Below, piece by piece: positions 52,052 through 61,464 of a DNA stretch of 64,000 bases; within the stretch, counting starts at the first letter, position 1, and each line of letters opens with the position of its first letter. The stretch covers positions 930,001 to 994,000 of the forward strand of contig NZ_JAASQN010000001.1 in assembly GCF_011762125.1 (NCBI RefSeq), written 5' to 3'. Both the position numbers and the translations under genes were made by a program. Source of the DNA: Sphingopyxis panaciterrae. Lineage in GTDB: Bacteria > Pseudomonadota > Alphaproteobacteria > Sphingomonadales > Sphingomonadaceae. The notes under the pieces are model-generated. The model saw only the letters and a program-made list of their open reading frames with translations. It made no database searches and was not told where the DNA came from.

Positions 52052-52711
52052 ATGGGCGAACCCAAACCCCTCGCATCGCTGAGCGCCGGTCTGCTGGCGC
52101 GCAAGGGCGCCGCGCGCCCCGCAATGCGCCGCCAGCCGCTCGGCAGCGGCCCCGCGGTGCTGAATACGGTCGGTTACGACGACCTTGGCTGGAACGACAT
52201 GGGATATGATGTCGATCCCGAACAGTCGACCGAACCGACGAACATGGTCGATCTGAAACCGATGCTGGCGGGGTCGGTGCTCGCGCACAACGTCGAGGCC
52301 GAACAGGCGGTCGACGAAAGCGCCGGGCATGAATTGACCCCGATATTGGGCGACGCGTTGGCGAACGAGGAAGTCTTTCCGGCCGAACCGCCCGCGATCC
52401 CCGAGGTCGTTCGCCAGCAGGAAACGCTGGCCGACCGTGTCGCCGCGGTGGCGCGCAAGGTCGAACAAGGCCCTGTCGAGCGCCAGCCGCGTACGCTGCG
52501 CGCCCGTGAAAAGGCGGCGTTCACGCTGCGTCTCGATGCCGAACGCCACCTGCGGTTGCGGCTCGCGAGCGCGGTGACCAACCGGTCTTCGCAGGTGATC
52601 CTGACCGACTTGCTCGACGAATATCTGTCGTCGCTGCCCGAAATCGACGCGATGGCGAGCCGCCTGCCGGCGGTGCGCCCGACGCGCCAGACGATGCGTA
52701 AGGGGGACTGA
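52052..52711 (+). CDS. Ribbon-helix-helix-like protein, probable ParA partner
   Basis: A 219-residue acidic protein. The first 150 residues look mostly disordered, with repeated Glu/Pro. Residues about 150-200 (REKAAFTLRLDAERHLRLRL, ASAVTNRSSQVILTDLLDEY) have the strand-helix-helix pattern of RHH (CopG/ParG-like) DNA-binding domains. It follows the ParA gene by 15 bases and ends 2 bases before a SPOR gene, so it is likely the ParA partner. Whether it binds DNA or another protein is unknown. Confidence 0.72.
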   Translation: MGEPKPLASLSAGLLARKGAARPAMRRQPLGSGPAVLNTVGYDDLGWNDMGYDVDPEQSTEPTNMVDLKPMLAGSVLAHNVEAEQAVDESAGHELTPILGDALANEEVFPAEPPAIPEVVRQQETLADRVAAVARKVEQGPVERQPRTLRAREKAAFTLRLDAERHLRLRLASAVTNRSSQVILTDLLDEYLSSLPEIDAMASRLPAVRPTRQTMRKGD

Positions 52712-52713
52712 TC

Positions 52714-54108
52714 ATGAACCGCAACATGCTAATGAAGCTGGCTATTTCGGGCTTTGTCCTGGGAATTACGACCTTCGGGCACGGGACGCTGGGCCAGAGC
52801 GCCGAAGCGTCGAGCGTCGGCAAGCCCGGTATTGCCGAGAAATCGGCGGGTGCTGCGCGGACCGCGCTGGAAAAGGGCAAGGCCGGCAAGGCGGTCGGCT
52901 ATGCCGAAGCCGCCGTCGCCGCGAGCCCGCGCGATGCCGGATATCGCGCCTTGCTCGGCCAGGCCTATCTGAACGATGGCCGCTTCGCCTCGGCCTCGAC
53001 CGTGCTGACCGAAGCGATGGAGTTGGGCGCGAACGACGCCAACACCATCATCGCGCTCTCCCTTGCGCATATCGCGCAGGGCAAGGCGGCCGACGCCGTC
53101 GCGCTGCTCGGCGCACACCGCGACACGGTGCCCGCCCCCGATGCCGGGCTGGCCCTCGCGCTGGCCGGCGACAATGAATCGGCGATCTATGTGCTGACCG
53201 AAGCGGCGCGCGCCGAAGGTGCGAGCGCCCGCACGCGGCAGAATCTGGCGCTGGCGTTCGCGCTGTCGGGGCGCTGGGCGCAAGCGCGCATTCTCGCTGC
53301 GCAGGATTTGTCGCTCGCCAAGGTCGACCTTCGCATGACCGAATGGGCAAAACTTGCGGGGCAACCCGATGCCCAGTTGCGTGTCGCCAGCCTGATCGGG
53401 ACGAAGGCCAAGGCTGATGCTGGCATGCCGGTGCGTCTCGCGCTCGCCAATTCGGCGGATACGCGGATGGCCGCAGCCGGCGATGGCGCCGGGGATGAGG
53501 TGGCACTCGCTGCTGCCGACCCGGCGCCGGTCGATAGCTTCGCACCGCCGCCGCCCGTGCTGGCCAGCGCCGATACGAGCATTCGCTCGGTCGAACTGCC
53601 GATGCCGCAGCGCGACGAAAACGGCGTCGTTCCGGTGACCGAACTGCCGCAGCCGGCAGCCGCGCCCGCCGAAGTGATCATGGCCGACGCGGTGCCTTAT
53701 CGCGCCGCGCCGGGGGCACCCGCCGAAACGGTCCGTCCTGCGCAGGCGCAGGCGCTGGAGCTGGCGACGCGCATCGTTCCCGCAGCGTTCAATGCCAAGA
53801 AGCCGGACGGCTGGGCCGTCCAGCTTGGCGCCTATGACAGCCTCGGCATCGCCAAGGAAAAATGGGGCGTGCTGAAGAAGAAGAACGGCATGCTCGCGAG
53901 CTTCCCGGCGTCGAGCCACGCGGCCACCGTGAAGGGTCGCACCTTCTATCGCCTGACCGTCAACGGCCTCTCGACGCGCGGCGACGCGACCGAAATGTGC
54001 CGGCAATTGAAGGCGCAGGGACAGACCTGCTTCATTCGCCAGATGGGCGGCGCCGAAAGCATCCAATGGGCCGCCAAATCGAGCCCGATGCGCCTCGCAT
54101 CGCGATAA
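52714..54108 (+). CDS. TPR and SPOR domain exported protein
   Basis: A 464-residue protein: N-terminal hydrophobic leader (MLMKLAISGFVLGITTFGHG), TPR-like helices (about 45-235; ALEKGKAGKAVGYAEAAVAA, GYRALLGQAYLNDGRFASAS), a Pro/Ala-rich linker (about 255-340) and a C-terminal SPOR domain (about 365-445; DGWAVQLGAYDSLGIAKEKW, TFYRLTVNGLSTRGDATEMC). It should bind septal peptidoglycan. It shares plan and domain order with the Sel1/SPOR protein at 49728-51044 and is in one operon with the ParA and RHH genes. Confidence 0.9.
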   Translation: MNRNMLMKLAISGFVLGITTFGHGTLGQSAEASSVGKPGIAEKSAGAARTALEKGKAGKAVGYAEAAVAASPRDAGYRALLGQAYLNDGRFASASTVLTEAMELGANDANTIIALSLAHIAQGKAADAVALLGAHRDTVPAPDAGLALALAGDNESAIYVLTEAARAEGASARTRQNLALAFALSGRWAQARILAAQDLSLAKVDLRMTEWAKLAGQPDAQLRVASLIGTKAKADAGMPVRLALANSADTRMAAAGDGAGDEVALAAADPAPVDSFAPPPPVLASADTSIRSVELPMPQRDENGVVPVTELPQPAAAPAEVIMADAVPYRAAPGAPAETVRPAQAQALELATRIVPAAFNAKKPDGWAVQLGAYDSLGIAKEKWGVLKKKNGMLASFPASSHAATVKGRTFYRLTVNGLSTRGDATEMCRQLKAQGQTCFIRQMGGAESIQWAAKSSPMRLASR

Positions 54109-54139
54109 AGTTCGACACTCCGGGGGGAGTGGACCGAGG

Positions 54140-54169
54140 AAGGGGCGCAGCCGCGAGGCTGCGCCCCTT
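54140..54169 (+). terminator. Hairpin after the SPOR/ParA operon
   Basis: AAGGGGCGCAGCC-GCGA-GGCTGCGCCCCTT, a perfect 13-bp stem with a GNRA tetraloop 31 bases after the stop codon. Weak T content follows. Confidence 0.7.
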
Positions 54170-54304
54170 CGCTTGTAAGGGAGCGGAGATGACGCGGGGT
54201 TTGCGAAGAGATGAGATGTTTTTGCGGTGTGTTGAGCCGCAAGACGCTGGGAAGACACAGAATTGTGGTTAGAGCGCAATGCCTGATAGTGGACGGAGTT
54301 TATC

Positions 54305-54538
54305 ATGAATATTTTCAAAAAGGCCGCCGTGGCACTTGCCGCAACCTCGATGGCTTTGGCGCCGGTGGTGGCTTCGGCTGCCCCCGCGGCGGCTTTCGAC
54401 GGCGCACGTGCAACCTCGACTGTCGATGGTCAGAGCGAATTTGAAGGCTCGACCTGGCTTTATGCCCTGATCGCCCTGGCGGCCGTCGTCGGTGTCGTGC
54501 TTCTGGTCGACAAGGATAGCGATCCGGTCAGCGCCTGA
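54305..54538 (+). CDS. Small secreted/membrane protein, unknown
   Basis: A 77-residue protein with a cleavable signal peptide (MNIFKKAAVALAATSMALAP ending in ASAAPAAA), a short polar segment and a second hydrophobic helix (WLYALIALAAVVGVVLLVDK). GGAG lies 8 bases before ATG 54305, and a good intrinsic terminator (54562-54590) follows, so it looks like a complete single-gene unit. Similar small proteins are frequent in sphingomonads; the function is not known to me. Confidence 0.75.
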   Translation: MNIFKKAAVALAATSMALAPVVASAAPAAAFDGARATSTVDGQSEFEGSTWLYALIALAAVVGVVLLVDKDSDPVSA

Positions 54539-54561
54539 TTCTCTATCGAAGCTATCTTTGC

Positions 54562-54590
54562 GGGCTCCGTCGAAAGACGGGGCTCTTTTT
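54562..54590 (+). terminator. Intrinsic terminator of the small membrane-protein gene
   Basis: GGGCTCCGTC-GAAA-GACGGGGCTC followed by TTTTT. Ten-bp stem including two G-T pairs, GAAA tetraloop, 24 bases after the stop. Confidence 0.88.
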
Positions 54591-54666
54591 GTTGGTGATG
54601 CCGATTGCATCGCGGGGAAGTGATGTCGGTTTTGGGGTGGGGAGCGGACGCTGCTTAACGCACCTT

Positions 54667-54757
54667 CGTCATCCCGGGCTTGACCCGGGATCCCGCTTTT
54701 TTTTGGGCAGCGACAGTTTCGACTTCAAGCGGGACCCCGGATCAAGTCCGGGGTGAC
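54667..54757. repeat. Palindromic repeat, family B, copy 5 (long form)
   Basis: TCCCGGGCTTGACCCGGGAT, CCCGC, a T8 run, a loop, TTCAAGCGGGACC and CCGGATCAAGTCCGGGGTGA. The T-rich inner part is longest in this copy. It occupies the gap before the convergent PyrC-like gene. Confidence 0.9.
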
Positions 54758-54813
54758 AAAAAGGGAAATGGCAACTTCCAGCCGTTATCCGACAAACCGG
54801 CTTCACCCAGCCC

Positions 54814-56037
54814 CTAACGCACCCGCAAACCGCCCTTCCAGATCGCGGTGGCACGGCCTTGCACCGGCATGCCGTCGAAGGGCGTGTTGCCTGCCCAGGC
54901 CGCCATCTTCTTGGCGTCGACCTGCCACGGCGTGCCTTCGTCGATCAGGATGAGGTCGGCTTCCTTGCCCACCGCGAGGCTGCCGGCATCGACGCCGAGC
55001 AGGCAGGCGGGAGTGGCCGCGAGCAGTTCGAACAGGCGGCCCGGCGAAACATGGCCGTCGCGGACAAGGTTCAGGCCGAGCGCGAGCAAGGTTTCGGCGC
55101 CGGCCATGCCGGGCAAAGCCTCGGCGAAGGGCAGGCGCTTGTCTTCGGGGCCGCGCGGGTCGTGGCCCGAGGCGAGGATGTCGATCGTGCCGTCGGCGAT
55201 CGCGGCAAGGCAGGCGTGGCGATCATCTTCCGACCGGAGCGGCGGCGACAGGCGTGCGAAGGTGCGGAAATCGCCGATCGCGGTGTCCGAGAGGAGCAGG
55301 TGCGCCGGGGTGATGCCGCAGAGGACGGGCAGTCCCTTCGCCTTGGCGGCGCGGATCAGGTCGAGCCCGCGCGCGGTCGTGACCTGCCGGAAATGGACGG
55401 GCGCGCCGGTTTCCTCGACGAGCGCCAGGTCGCGCGCGATCGCGATCGCCTCGGCGATGGCGGGCGCCGAGGCGAGGCCGAGGCGTGTCGCCATCTCGCC
55501 GTCGGTCGCGACGGCGCCGGCGGTGAGTCCCTCATCTTCGGCATGGATGATCGTGACGAGGCCAAGCGAGGCGGCGTAGGTCAGGACGCGGCGCATGACG
55601 CCGCTGTCGGCGATGCGGCTGCGGCCGGTGGCGATCGCGCGTGCGCCCGCCTGTTTCATCAGGCCGATCTCGGCGAGTTCCTTGCCTTCGAGGCCCTTGG
55701 TGGCGGCGGCGACCGGATGGACCCAAAGGTCGGGCTTGCCGCCCTTGGCCGCCCGCTCGACCAGCCCGGCGCCGTCGAGCGGACCGATATCGGGCATCAG
55801 CGCCGCGCGCGTGACGCCGCCGAAGTGAAAGGCGGGCTTGTCGGTCGCGAAGACCCCGAGATCGATGATGCCGGGGGCGAGCCATTGGCCCCTGGCATCG
55901 ACCGTCTCGGTCCCTTCGGGAAGGTCGCGGGGGTCGATCGCGGCGATGCGGCCGTCGACCGCGAGCAGGCTGCCCGGGCGCGGCGTGTCGCCGTCGATGA
56001 GCAGCGCGCCGGTGATATGGAGCGGCTTCAGTTCCAT
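54814..56037 (-). CDS. Dihydroorotase-like protein lacking metal ligands (PyrX-type)
   Basis: A 407-residue member of the type I dihydroorotase family, but probably inactive. In active enzymes the motif after GIID is DxHxH; here it reads [20 protein letters not shown], without those His ligands. The second metal motif, TDHAPH in active enzymes, reads [13 protein letters not shown]. Such PyrC homologues are known to assemble with PyrB and support aspartate carbamoyltransferase structure. It overlaps pyrB by 10 bases, as expected for a stoichiometric partner. The active dihydroorotase must be encoded elsewhere. ATG 56037 is chosen. Confidence 0.88.
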   Translation of the reverse strand: MELKPLHITGALLIDGDTPRPGSLLAVDGRIAAIDPRDLPEGTETVDARGQWLAPGIIDLGVFATDKPAFHFGGVTRAALMPDIGPLDGAGLVERAAKGGKPDLWVHPVAAATKGLEGKELAEIGLMKQAGARAIATGRSRIADSGVMRRVLTYAASLGLVTIIHAEDEGLTAGAVATDGEMATRLGLASAPAIAEAIAIARDLALVEETGAPVHFRQVTTARGLDLIRAAKAKGLPVLCGITPAHLLLSDTAIGDFRTFARLSPPLRSEDDRHACLAAIADGTIDILASGHDPRGPEDKRLPFAEALPGMAGAETLLALGLNLVRDGHVSPGRLFELLAATPACLLGVDAGSLAVGKEADLILIDEGTPWQVDAKKMAAWAGNTPFDGMPVQGRATAIWKGGLRVR

Positions 56038-57023
56038 CCGGGCACCCCCCGCTTGCGGCGCGTCAATATGTCGAGGCACGCCATGCGCACCGCGACCCCC
56101 ATTTCGACCTGCTCGGTGATCGTCGAGCGGACCGGGTCGTCGGCGATGCTGCTGTCGATCTCGACCCCGCGATTCATCGGGCCGGGGTGCATGACGATGG
56201 CATCGGGTTTCGCTTTTTCGAGCCGCTTCGGGGTGAGGCCGTAGAGCGTATGATATTCGCGCGGGCTGGGCAGATAGGCGCCGTCCATGCGCTCATTCTG
56301 CAGGCGGAGCATCATCACGACGTCGGCGTCGTGCAAGCCTTCGTCCATGTCGGTGAAGCTGGTGACATGCATCCGCTCCATCGCGGGCGGCGTCAGCGTC
56401 GGCGGTGCGACGATGCGCACCTCGTTGCCGAGCAGGGTCAGGGCAAGAATGTTCGAACGCGCGACGCGGCTGTGGAGGACATCGCCGCAGATGGCGATCG
56501 TAAGGCCCTCGACCCGGCCGAGGCGGCGGCGGATCGTCAGCGCGTCGAGCAGCGCCTGCGTCGGATGCTCGTGGCGGCCGTCGCCGGCGTTGAGCACGGG
56601 ACAGTCGACCTTGTCGGCGATGAGCTGCACCGCGCCCGAACTGGCATGACGGATGACGATGGCATCGGCGCGCATCGCGTTCAGCGTCATCGCGGTGTCG
56701 ATCAGCGTTTCGCCCTTCTTCACGCTCGACTGGGCGGCGTGCATGTTGACGACGTCGGCGCCGAGGCGCTTTCCCGCGATTTCGAACGACAGCAAGGTGC
56801 GCGTCGAATTTTCGAAAAAGGCATTGATGATCGTCAGGCCTGCGAGCCGGTCGTCATGCTTCGCGGCGCCGCTGCGGTTCATCTCGACCCACTGTTCGGC
56901 GGCATCGAGAATATAGCTGATCTCCCACGGGGTGAGCGGGGCGATGCCCAGCAGGTGGCGATGGCGAAAGGCATCGCCGCCGGGCGGATAGTCGCTGGCG
57001 GGTCGGGTGGTTGCGTTTGTCAT
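56028..57023 (-). CDS. pyrB: Aspartate carbamoyltransferase catalytic subunit
   Basis: PyrB joins carbamoyl phosphate and aspartate in de novo pyrimidine synthesis. The 331-residue protein has the carbamoyl-phosphate loop [13 protein letters not shown], the [12 protein letters not shown] motif, and [18 protein letters not shown] long N-terminal extension of about 30 residues precedes the fold, common in alphaproteobacteria. It overlaps the PyrC-like gene and follows DUF1294 by 13 bases, giving the order ruvX-DUF1294-pyrB-pyrX. Confidence 0.96.
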   Translation of the reverse strand: MTNATTRPASDYPPGGDAFRHRHLLGIAPLTPWEISYILDAAEQWVEMNRSGAAKHDDRLAGLTIINAFFENSTRTLLSFEIAGKRLGADVVNMHAAQSSVKKGETLIDTAMTLNAMRADAIVIRHASSGAVQLIADKVDCPVLNAGDGRHEHPTQALLDALTIRRRLGRVEGLTIAICGDVLHSRVARSNILALTLLGNEVRIVAPPTLTPPAMERMHVTSFTDMDEGLHDADVVMMLRLQNERMDGAYLPSPREYHTLYGLTPKRLEKAKPDAIVMHPGPMNRGVEIDSSIADDPVRSTITEQVEMGVAVRMACLDILTRRKRGVPGWN

Positions 57024-57036
57024 TAAAGCCGAGCGT

Positions 57037-57354
57037 CTACGCAGGGCGGGGTAAATAAGCAAGCGCCGCGGCGACAATCGGGTCGATCAAATCGAGGCCC
57101 CAAAGCCCGAGCAGGACGATTTCTGCGGCGCAGAGCATCACCATTTTATTCGCGAAGGGTTGTTTGCGTGTCTTGTGCCGGACGAGGCGCGAAGCGAGGT
57201 AGGTTCCGATCGCTCCGCCGAGCCACGACCAGCCAAGCAGGGTGCTCTCGGATATCCGGCGTGCGCTCGCTTCGGCGCGGCGCTTGTCGGCAACCATCAG
57301 GCCGAAGGCGATGCCGTTCGCGACGCCAAGCCAGATCAGGAGATATTCGGTCAA
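57037..57354 (-). CDS. DUF1294 family membrane protein
   Basis: A 105-residue protein with three hydrophobic segments and the DUF1294 signature [20 protein letters not shown] followed by [14 protein letters not shown] and [11 protein letters not shown]. The family is of unknown function; in other proteins it is fused to cold-shock domains. The start is TTG 57354, 7 bases after the ruvX stop. It is the second gene of the ruvX-pyrB-pyrX operon. Confidence 0.82.
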   Translation of the reverse strand: MTEYLLIWLGVANGIAFGLMVADKRRAEASARRISESTLLGWSWLGGAIGTYLASRLVRHKTRKQPFANKMVMLCAAEIVLLGLWGLDLIDPIVAAALAYLPRPA

Positions 57355-57361
57355 CCGCGCG

Positions 57362-57823
57362 TCATTCGCGGGTGAGGGCGTCGATCGCGCCCTGGAGGAT
57401 GAAAGCCGCGGCGGCGCTGTCGACACGCTCGGCACGTTTGGCGCGGCTGACGTCGGCGGCGATCATCGCGCGTTCGACCGCCGCGGTCGACCAGCGTTCG
57501 TCCCAGAGCAGCAGGGGGAGGGCGAGGGGGGCGAGGTTGCGCGCGAAGGCGCGGGTGCTTTGCGTGCGCGGGCTGTCGCTACCGTCCATGTTGAGCGGCA
57601 GGCCGACGACGAGCCCGACCACCGACTGCGCAGCGGTGAGCGCCTTCAGCGCTTCAAGGTCGGCGGTGAATTTGGTGCGCTTGATCGTCTTGTCGGGGGT
57701 CGCGAAGGCCCAGTTCGCATCGCAGAAGGCGACGCCGATGGTTTTGGTGCCGACGTCGAGCGCCATCAGACGGCCGCCGTTCGGGCATGCGGCGACGAAT
57801 TCGGCGGGGGCGGTGGTGATCAT
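57362..57823 (-). CDS. ruvX: Putative pre-16S rRNA nuclease / Holliday junction resolvase YqgF
   Basis: A 153-residue RNase H-fold protein of the YqgF/RuvX family: [20 protein letters not shown] at the start, [18 protein letters not shown] with the conserved GLP, and [15 protein letters not shown], carrying the acidic active-site residues. E. coli YqgF processes the 5' end of 16S rRNA; a resolvase role was proposed earlier. AAAGGCGG is upstream of ATG 57823. First gene of its operon. Confidence 0.93.
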   Translation of the reverse strand: MITTAPAEFVAACPNGGRLMALDVGTKTIGVAFCDANWAFATPDKTIKRTKFTADLEALKALTAAQSVVGLVVGLPLNMDGSDSPRTQSTRAFARNLAPLALPLLLWDERWSTAAVERAMIAADVSRAKRAERVDSAAAAFILQGAIDALTRE

Positions 57824-57846
57824 GCGCCGCCTTTATCGCCTAAATT

Positions 57847-57928
57847 CGTCATGCTGAACCTGTTTCAGCATCCATGGCCCGGCGTCGCGGCGTCGGGCCA
57901 TGGATCCCGGGTCAAGTCCGGGATGACG
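57847..57928. repeat. Composite palindromic repeat, family B half-copy
   Basis: CGTCATGCTGAACCTGTTTC on the left is of another repeat type; ATGGCCCGGCG-TCGCGG-CGTCGGGCCAT forms a hairpin in the centre; the right end GGGTCAAGTCCGGGATGACG is a family B arm. The stop codon of the DUF3089 gene lies within this right arm. Confidence 0.75.
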
Positions 57929-59195
57929 AAGATGTCGGAGCGGGCTCGATCGGCGGCGCCAGTGGAGCCGGGGGCGGCGGCACCGGCGACGGCTTCCCTT
58001 CATACGTGGCCAGCCGGCGCAGTACGTCGGCGCGGACGTTCGCCCAGAACAGGGTGATGTCGAAGACATGGTAATTATTGCCGGGCAGCACATAGCTCGG
58101 CGCATAATCCTTCGCGATTTCGGCGTCGCCGATCATCAGGAAGCCGCGCGCATCGTCGCATTTCGCGCCGATCCTGCCGGCGACGAGCGATCCGCGCTTG
58201 AAACCGTCGGCGGGTTTCAGCGTGCCGATATTGGCGTCGGGCGCGGCGGCCGCGTCGGGGGTGCCGGTCAGCGGGTTGGTGCAGAGCATGCGCGTTCCCG
58301 CACGCGGGCGGCCGTCGAAACCGATCGTGCCGTCATAGGCGTCGGTGATCATCACCGGATCGGCGGGCTCGGCAAAGCTCGCCCACGACAGGATGCAGCC
58401 CTTTTGCTCGGGCGTCTCGCAGGCGGGAAGACCAAGCGCGGCAAGATCGGTGTCGCGGCTGATCGGCCAGCCGATGATATAAGCGGCAACGATACGCCTG
58501 GCGAGCGGCGTCCCCGCGATCCGGTTCTTGAGCAGCGTGGTCAGGTGGAGCGCGCCCTGGCTGTGGCCGGCGAGGATGATCGGCTTGTTCTTGGGGATCG
58601 ACGCCAGGAAAGCGTCGAACGCCTGTTCCACGTCGCGATAGGCGGCGTCGATTGCCTTGCCCGCGGTGACGCGATCCTCGGCGAGGAAGGCGCCGAGCGT
58701 CGCCTGGCGGTAACGCGGTGCCCAGACCTCGCCGGCATCGCCGAAGGCGCTCGCCATGCCCTGCATGAACAATGTCGCGCGATAATTGGCGTCGCGGTCG
58801 TCGAGCGGAGCGTTCCAGCTTGACTTGCTGTAATAGCTGGTCGGGTGGACGAAGAAGATCGCTGCATCGCCCTTTGGCGCGGCGGTTTCGGTCGCCGTTG
58901 CGGCCTGGGCGGAGGGTAGGATCGTGCCCCCTTCCTGCGCCTTCGCCGGAGCGGAGGGCGCTTTCTCGTCGGTCGCCGGACGCCACGCCGACGGGTCGCC
59001 CTCCAGACCGGGGCGCGCGATCCACATTTTCGGATCGTCATAGGCGTTGGGTGCGGCGGCGGCCTGCTCGACGAATTTGGTGCTGGGAACGAGCGCCATC
59101 CGGCCGAACCAGCTCGGGTTGAGCTGATAGGCGATGCCGAAGCCGAGGACGAGAAGGATGATCGCGGCGATCAGGTAAAGGAATTTGCGGGCCAT
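57912..59195 (-). CDS. DUF3089 alpha/beta-hydrolase-like membrane-anchored protein
   Basis: A 427-residue protein: N-terminal membrane anchor (FLYLIAAIILLVLGFGIAYQ), a variable linker rich in Ala/Pro, then DUF3089 with AAIFFVHPTSYYSKSSWNAP and the nucleophile motif PIILAGHSQGALHLTTLL, and the downstream YHVFDITLFWANVRADVL with a possible catalytic His. The fold suggests a lipase or esterase outside the cytoplasm; the substrate is unknown. The last codons (TSSSSRT) and the stop lie inside a palindromic repeat, so the original C-terminus may have been altered by the element. Divergent from DUF4153. Confidence 0.87.
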   Translation of the reverse strand: MARKFLYLIAAIILLVLGFGIAYQLNPSWFGRMALVPSTKFVEQAAAAPNAYDDPKMWIARPGLEGDPSAWRPATDEKAPSAPAKAQEGGTILPSAQAATATETAAPKGDAAIFFVHPTSYYSKSSWNAPLDDRDANYRATLFMQGMASAFGDAGEVWAPRYRQATLGAFLAEDRVTAGKAIDAAYRDVEQAFDAFLASIPKNKPIILAGHSQGALHLTTLLKNRIAGTPLARRIVAAYIIGWPISRDTDLAALGLPACETPEQKGCILSWASFAEPADPVMITDAYDGTIGFDGRPRAGTRMLCTNPLTGTPDAAAAPDANIGTLKPADGFKRGSLVAGRIGAKCDDARGFLMIGDAEIAKDYAPSYVLPGNNYHVFDITLFWANVRADVLRRLATYEGKPSPVPPPPAPLAPPIEPAPTSSSSRT

Positions 59196-59279
59196 TGGGG
59201 CTCCATCAGGAGAAGATGTCGTGCCGTTCGCAGCGGACGCGAAAGAGAATGATGGGCGCTATCTGGCTTGCGAAGCGCC

Positions 59280-61088
59280 ATGAAACAAGCCCAGATGTGG
59301 GGCATGACCGAGACACCCGCAAGCACGCCCGCTCCCGATTCGGCCGAAGTCCGGGCTCGTCCCGTCTCGGCGCGCCTGGATGAAAATGACGCGCCCTGGC
59401 CGCTGCGGCCATGGATCATGGCGGCGATCGGCGCGCTCGCGGGGCTGATCTTTCACCTGCTCATCGATCGTAACCATGCCGCGGGGGCGGCGCCGGGGCT
59501 GGATGCGCTCGCGGCGTTCGTCGCGATCGCAACGGTGGTTTTCCTGCTCGGCGTCGAGCAGCGGCGCTGGCACTGGGCGCTGGGTTTCGCATTGGCCTGG
59601 GGCGCGGTGATGGGGCTGATCACCTGGACGTCGGCGGGTTACAACCTCAATAGATCGCCGATCGAATGGCCCTTCTGGTCGGGGATATTGGCGGTGCTCG
59701 TCGCAACACCGCTGTTCCAGACGCGCCGCGACGTCGCGCCCGACTGGCGGTTCTGGAAGCTGTGGGCGATGCCCTATGAACGGCTGCACAGCCATGCCTG
59801 GACCGACGCGGTGATCGGCGCGGCGGGGCTGGTCTTCGTCGGCATCACTTTCCTGCTCATCGTGCTGATCGGACAGATGTTCAAGCTGATCGGGATCGAC
59901 CTGATCGAGCGATTGCTGAACGGCGAATGGTTCGGCTGGATGCTCGCGGGGGCAGCATTCGGCGGCGCGGTCGGCTTGCTGCGCGAGCGCGACAAGCTCG
60001 TCGCGACCTTGCAGCGGCTGGTGATGATCGTGCTCGCGGTGCTGGCGCCGGTGCTGGCGGTCGCTTTGGCGCTGTTCCTGCTGTCGCTGCTTGGCACCGG
60101 GCTGACACCGCTCTGGAAATCGGGCTTTTCGACCGCCGCGCTGATGATGGCCGCGGCCGCCTTTGCGGTGCTGCTCGCCAATGCGGCGATCGGCAATGGC
60201 CGCGATGACCGGTCGGGCAACCGCTTCCTGCAGATCGCGGCGGCTGCGCTGGCCGCAGCGGTGCTGCCGCTCGCGGCGATCGCCTATTATTCGATGCATT
60301 TGCGGGTGGTCCAATATGGCTGGACCCCCGAACGCATCTGGGGCGTGATCGCGGCGATGATCGCGCTGGCCTATGGCGCTGCGGGACTATGGTCGGTGGT
60401 CAGGGGGCGGCGTGATTTCGACGACCTGCTGCGGCCGTTGCAACAAAAGCTCGCGATCGGCCTGATGCTGCTCGCCGCCTTCCTCGCCTTGCCGATTCTC
60501 GATTTCGGCGCGATTTCGACGCGCGACCAGCTCGGGCGGCTGAAGGATGGCACCATCGCCGCCGGCAAATTCGACTGGGCGGCGCTGGCGTTCGATTTCG
60601 GGCCCGCCGGACGCCGGGCGCTGGCCGACCTTGCGAAGTCGCCCGACAAGGCGAAGGCGGACCTGGCCCGATGGGCATTGAAAACAAGGAATCGCTGGGA
60701 CCTGAACGCGCCGGGCGAAACGCCCGATGCCACAGATGTGACCTATGCGGCGAAAAAGATCGAAGAGAAGATACGCGTGCTGCCGGCCGGCCGGATTCTG
60801 TTGCCCCAAGCCTATGCGGCGGTGGATTCACGCGGCCAATGCCGGACCGCACCATGCGTCGCCTATGTGCTGGACGAGGCGCGGATCGTCGTCATCGGCC
60901 GCGGCAACAATGTCGCGCTGTTCGCGCGCGATGCGAAGACCGGCCAATGGGCGGAGGATTATCAAGCGTTCCGCAGCGGCGGCGTGCTGACGATCGACCG
61001 GGTCGAGAAGGGAAGAGTCGAGGTGCGGCCGGTCGCACGGCGGCAGGTGTTCGTCGACGGCCAGCCGCTGGGCGAGGTTTTCGAGTGA
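59280..61088 (+). CDS. DUF4153 domain membrane protein
   Basis: A 602-residue protein with about 11 hydrophobic segments in the first 420 residues, matching the DUF4153 pattern (for example [40 protein letters not shown]), followed by a soluble C-terminal domain of about 150 residues that ends with [20 protein letters not shown]. The function is unknown. Several in-frame starts exist (ATG 59280, ATG 59304); neither has a clear ribosome binding site. It is divergent from the DUF3089 gene and ends 73 bases before gatC. Confidence 0.85.
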   Translation: MKQAQMWGMTETPASTPAPDSAEVRARPVSARLDENDAPWPLRPWIMAAIGALAGLIFHLLIDRNHAAGAAPGLDALAAFVAIATVVFLLGVEQRRWHWALGFALAWGAVMGLITWTSAGYNLNRSPIEWPFWSGILAVLVATPLFQTRRDVAPDWRFWKLWAMPYERLHSHAWTDAVIGAAGLVFVGITFLLIVLIGQMFKLIGIDLIERLLNGEWFGWMLAGAAFGGAVGLLRERDKLVATLQRLVMIVLAVLAPVLAVALALFLLSLLGTGLTPLWKSGFSTAALMMAAAAFAVLLANAAIGNGRDDRSGNRFLQIAAAALAAAVLPLAAIAYYSMHLRVVQYGWTPERIWGVIAAMIALAYGAAGLWSVVRGRRDFDDLLRPLQQKLAIGLMLLAAFLALPILDFGAISTRDQLGRLKDGTIAAGKFDWAALAFDFGPAGRRALADLAKSPDKAKADLARWALKTRNRWDLNAPGETPDATDVTYAAKKIEEKIRVLPAGRILLPQAYAAVDSRGQCRTAPCVAYVLDEARIVVIGRGNNVALFARDAKTGQWAEDYQAFRSGGVLTIDRVEKGRVEVRPVARRQVFVDGQPLGEVFE

Positions 61089-61161
61089 GAATCGCGCCCA
61101 CGCCTTGAAGCGATCCGGCGAGGATGCTAGCGGCGCAGCTTCTCCCGATAAGGCGAAAAAG

Positions 61162-61464
61162 ATGGCAATCGATCAGGCAACGGTAAGGAAAATCGCGTCG
61201 CTGGCGCGCATCGCAATCAGCGATGCGGAAGCCGCCGCGATGGAAGGCGAATTGAACGGCATCCTCGGCTGGGTCGAGCAACTCGGCGAGGTCGATGTGA
61301 CCGGGGTCGAGCCGATGACCGCGGTGATCCCCAACACGCTGCGGCTGCGCGACGATGTCGTCGATGCCGATCCGCTGACCGGCGGCAATCGCCGCGACGA
61401 TATTCTTGCCAATGCGCCTGCGCCGCAGCACGGCTTCTTCGGCGTTCCCAAGGTAATCGAATAA
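61162..61464 (+). CDS. gatC: Asp-tRNA(Asn)/Glu-tRNA(Gln) amidotransferase subunit C
   Basis: GatC wraps around and stabilises GatA-GatB in the transamidosome. The 100-residue protein has the family pattern [40 protein letters not shown] and [23 protein letters not shown] 61162 is favoured over upstream in-frame codons. It is one base short of clearing gatA, whose ATG overlaps its stop codon. Confidence 0.95.
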   Translation: MAIDQATVRKIASLARIAISDAEAAAMEGELNGILGWVEQLGEVDVTGVEPMTAVIPNTLRLRDDVVDADPLTGGNRRDDILANAPAPQHGFFGVPKVIE

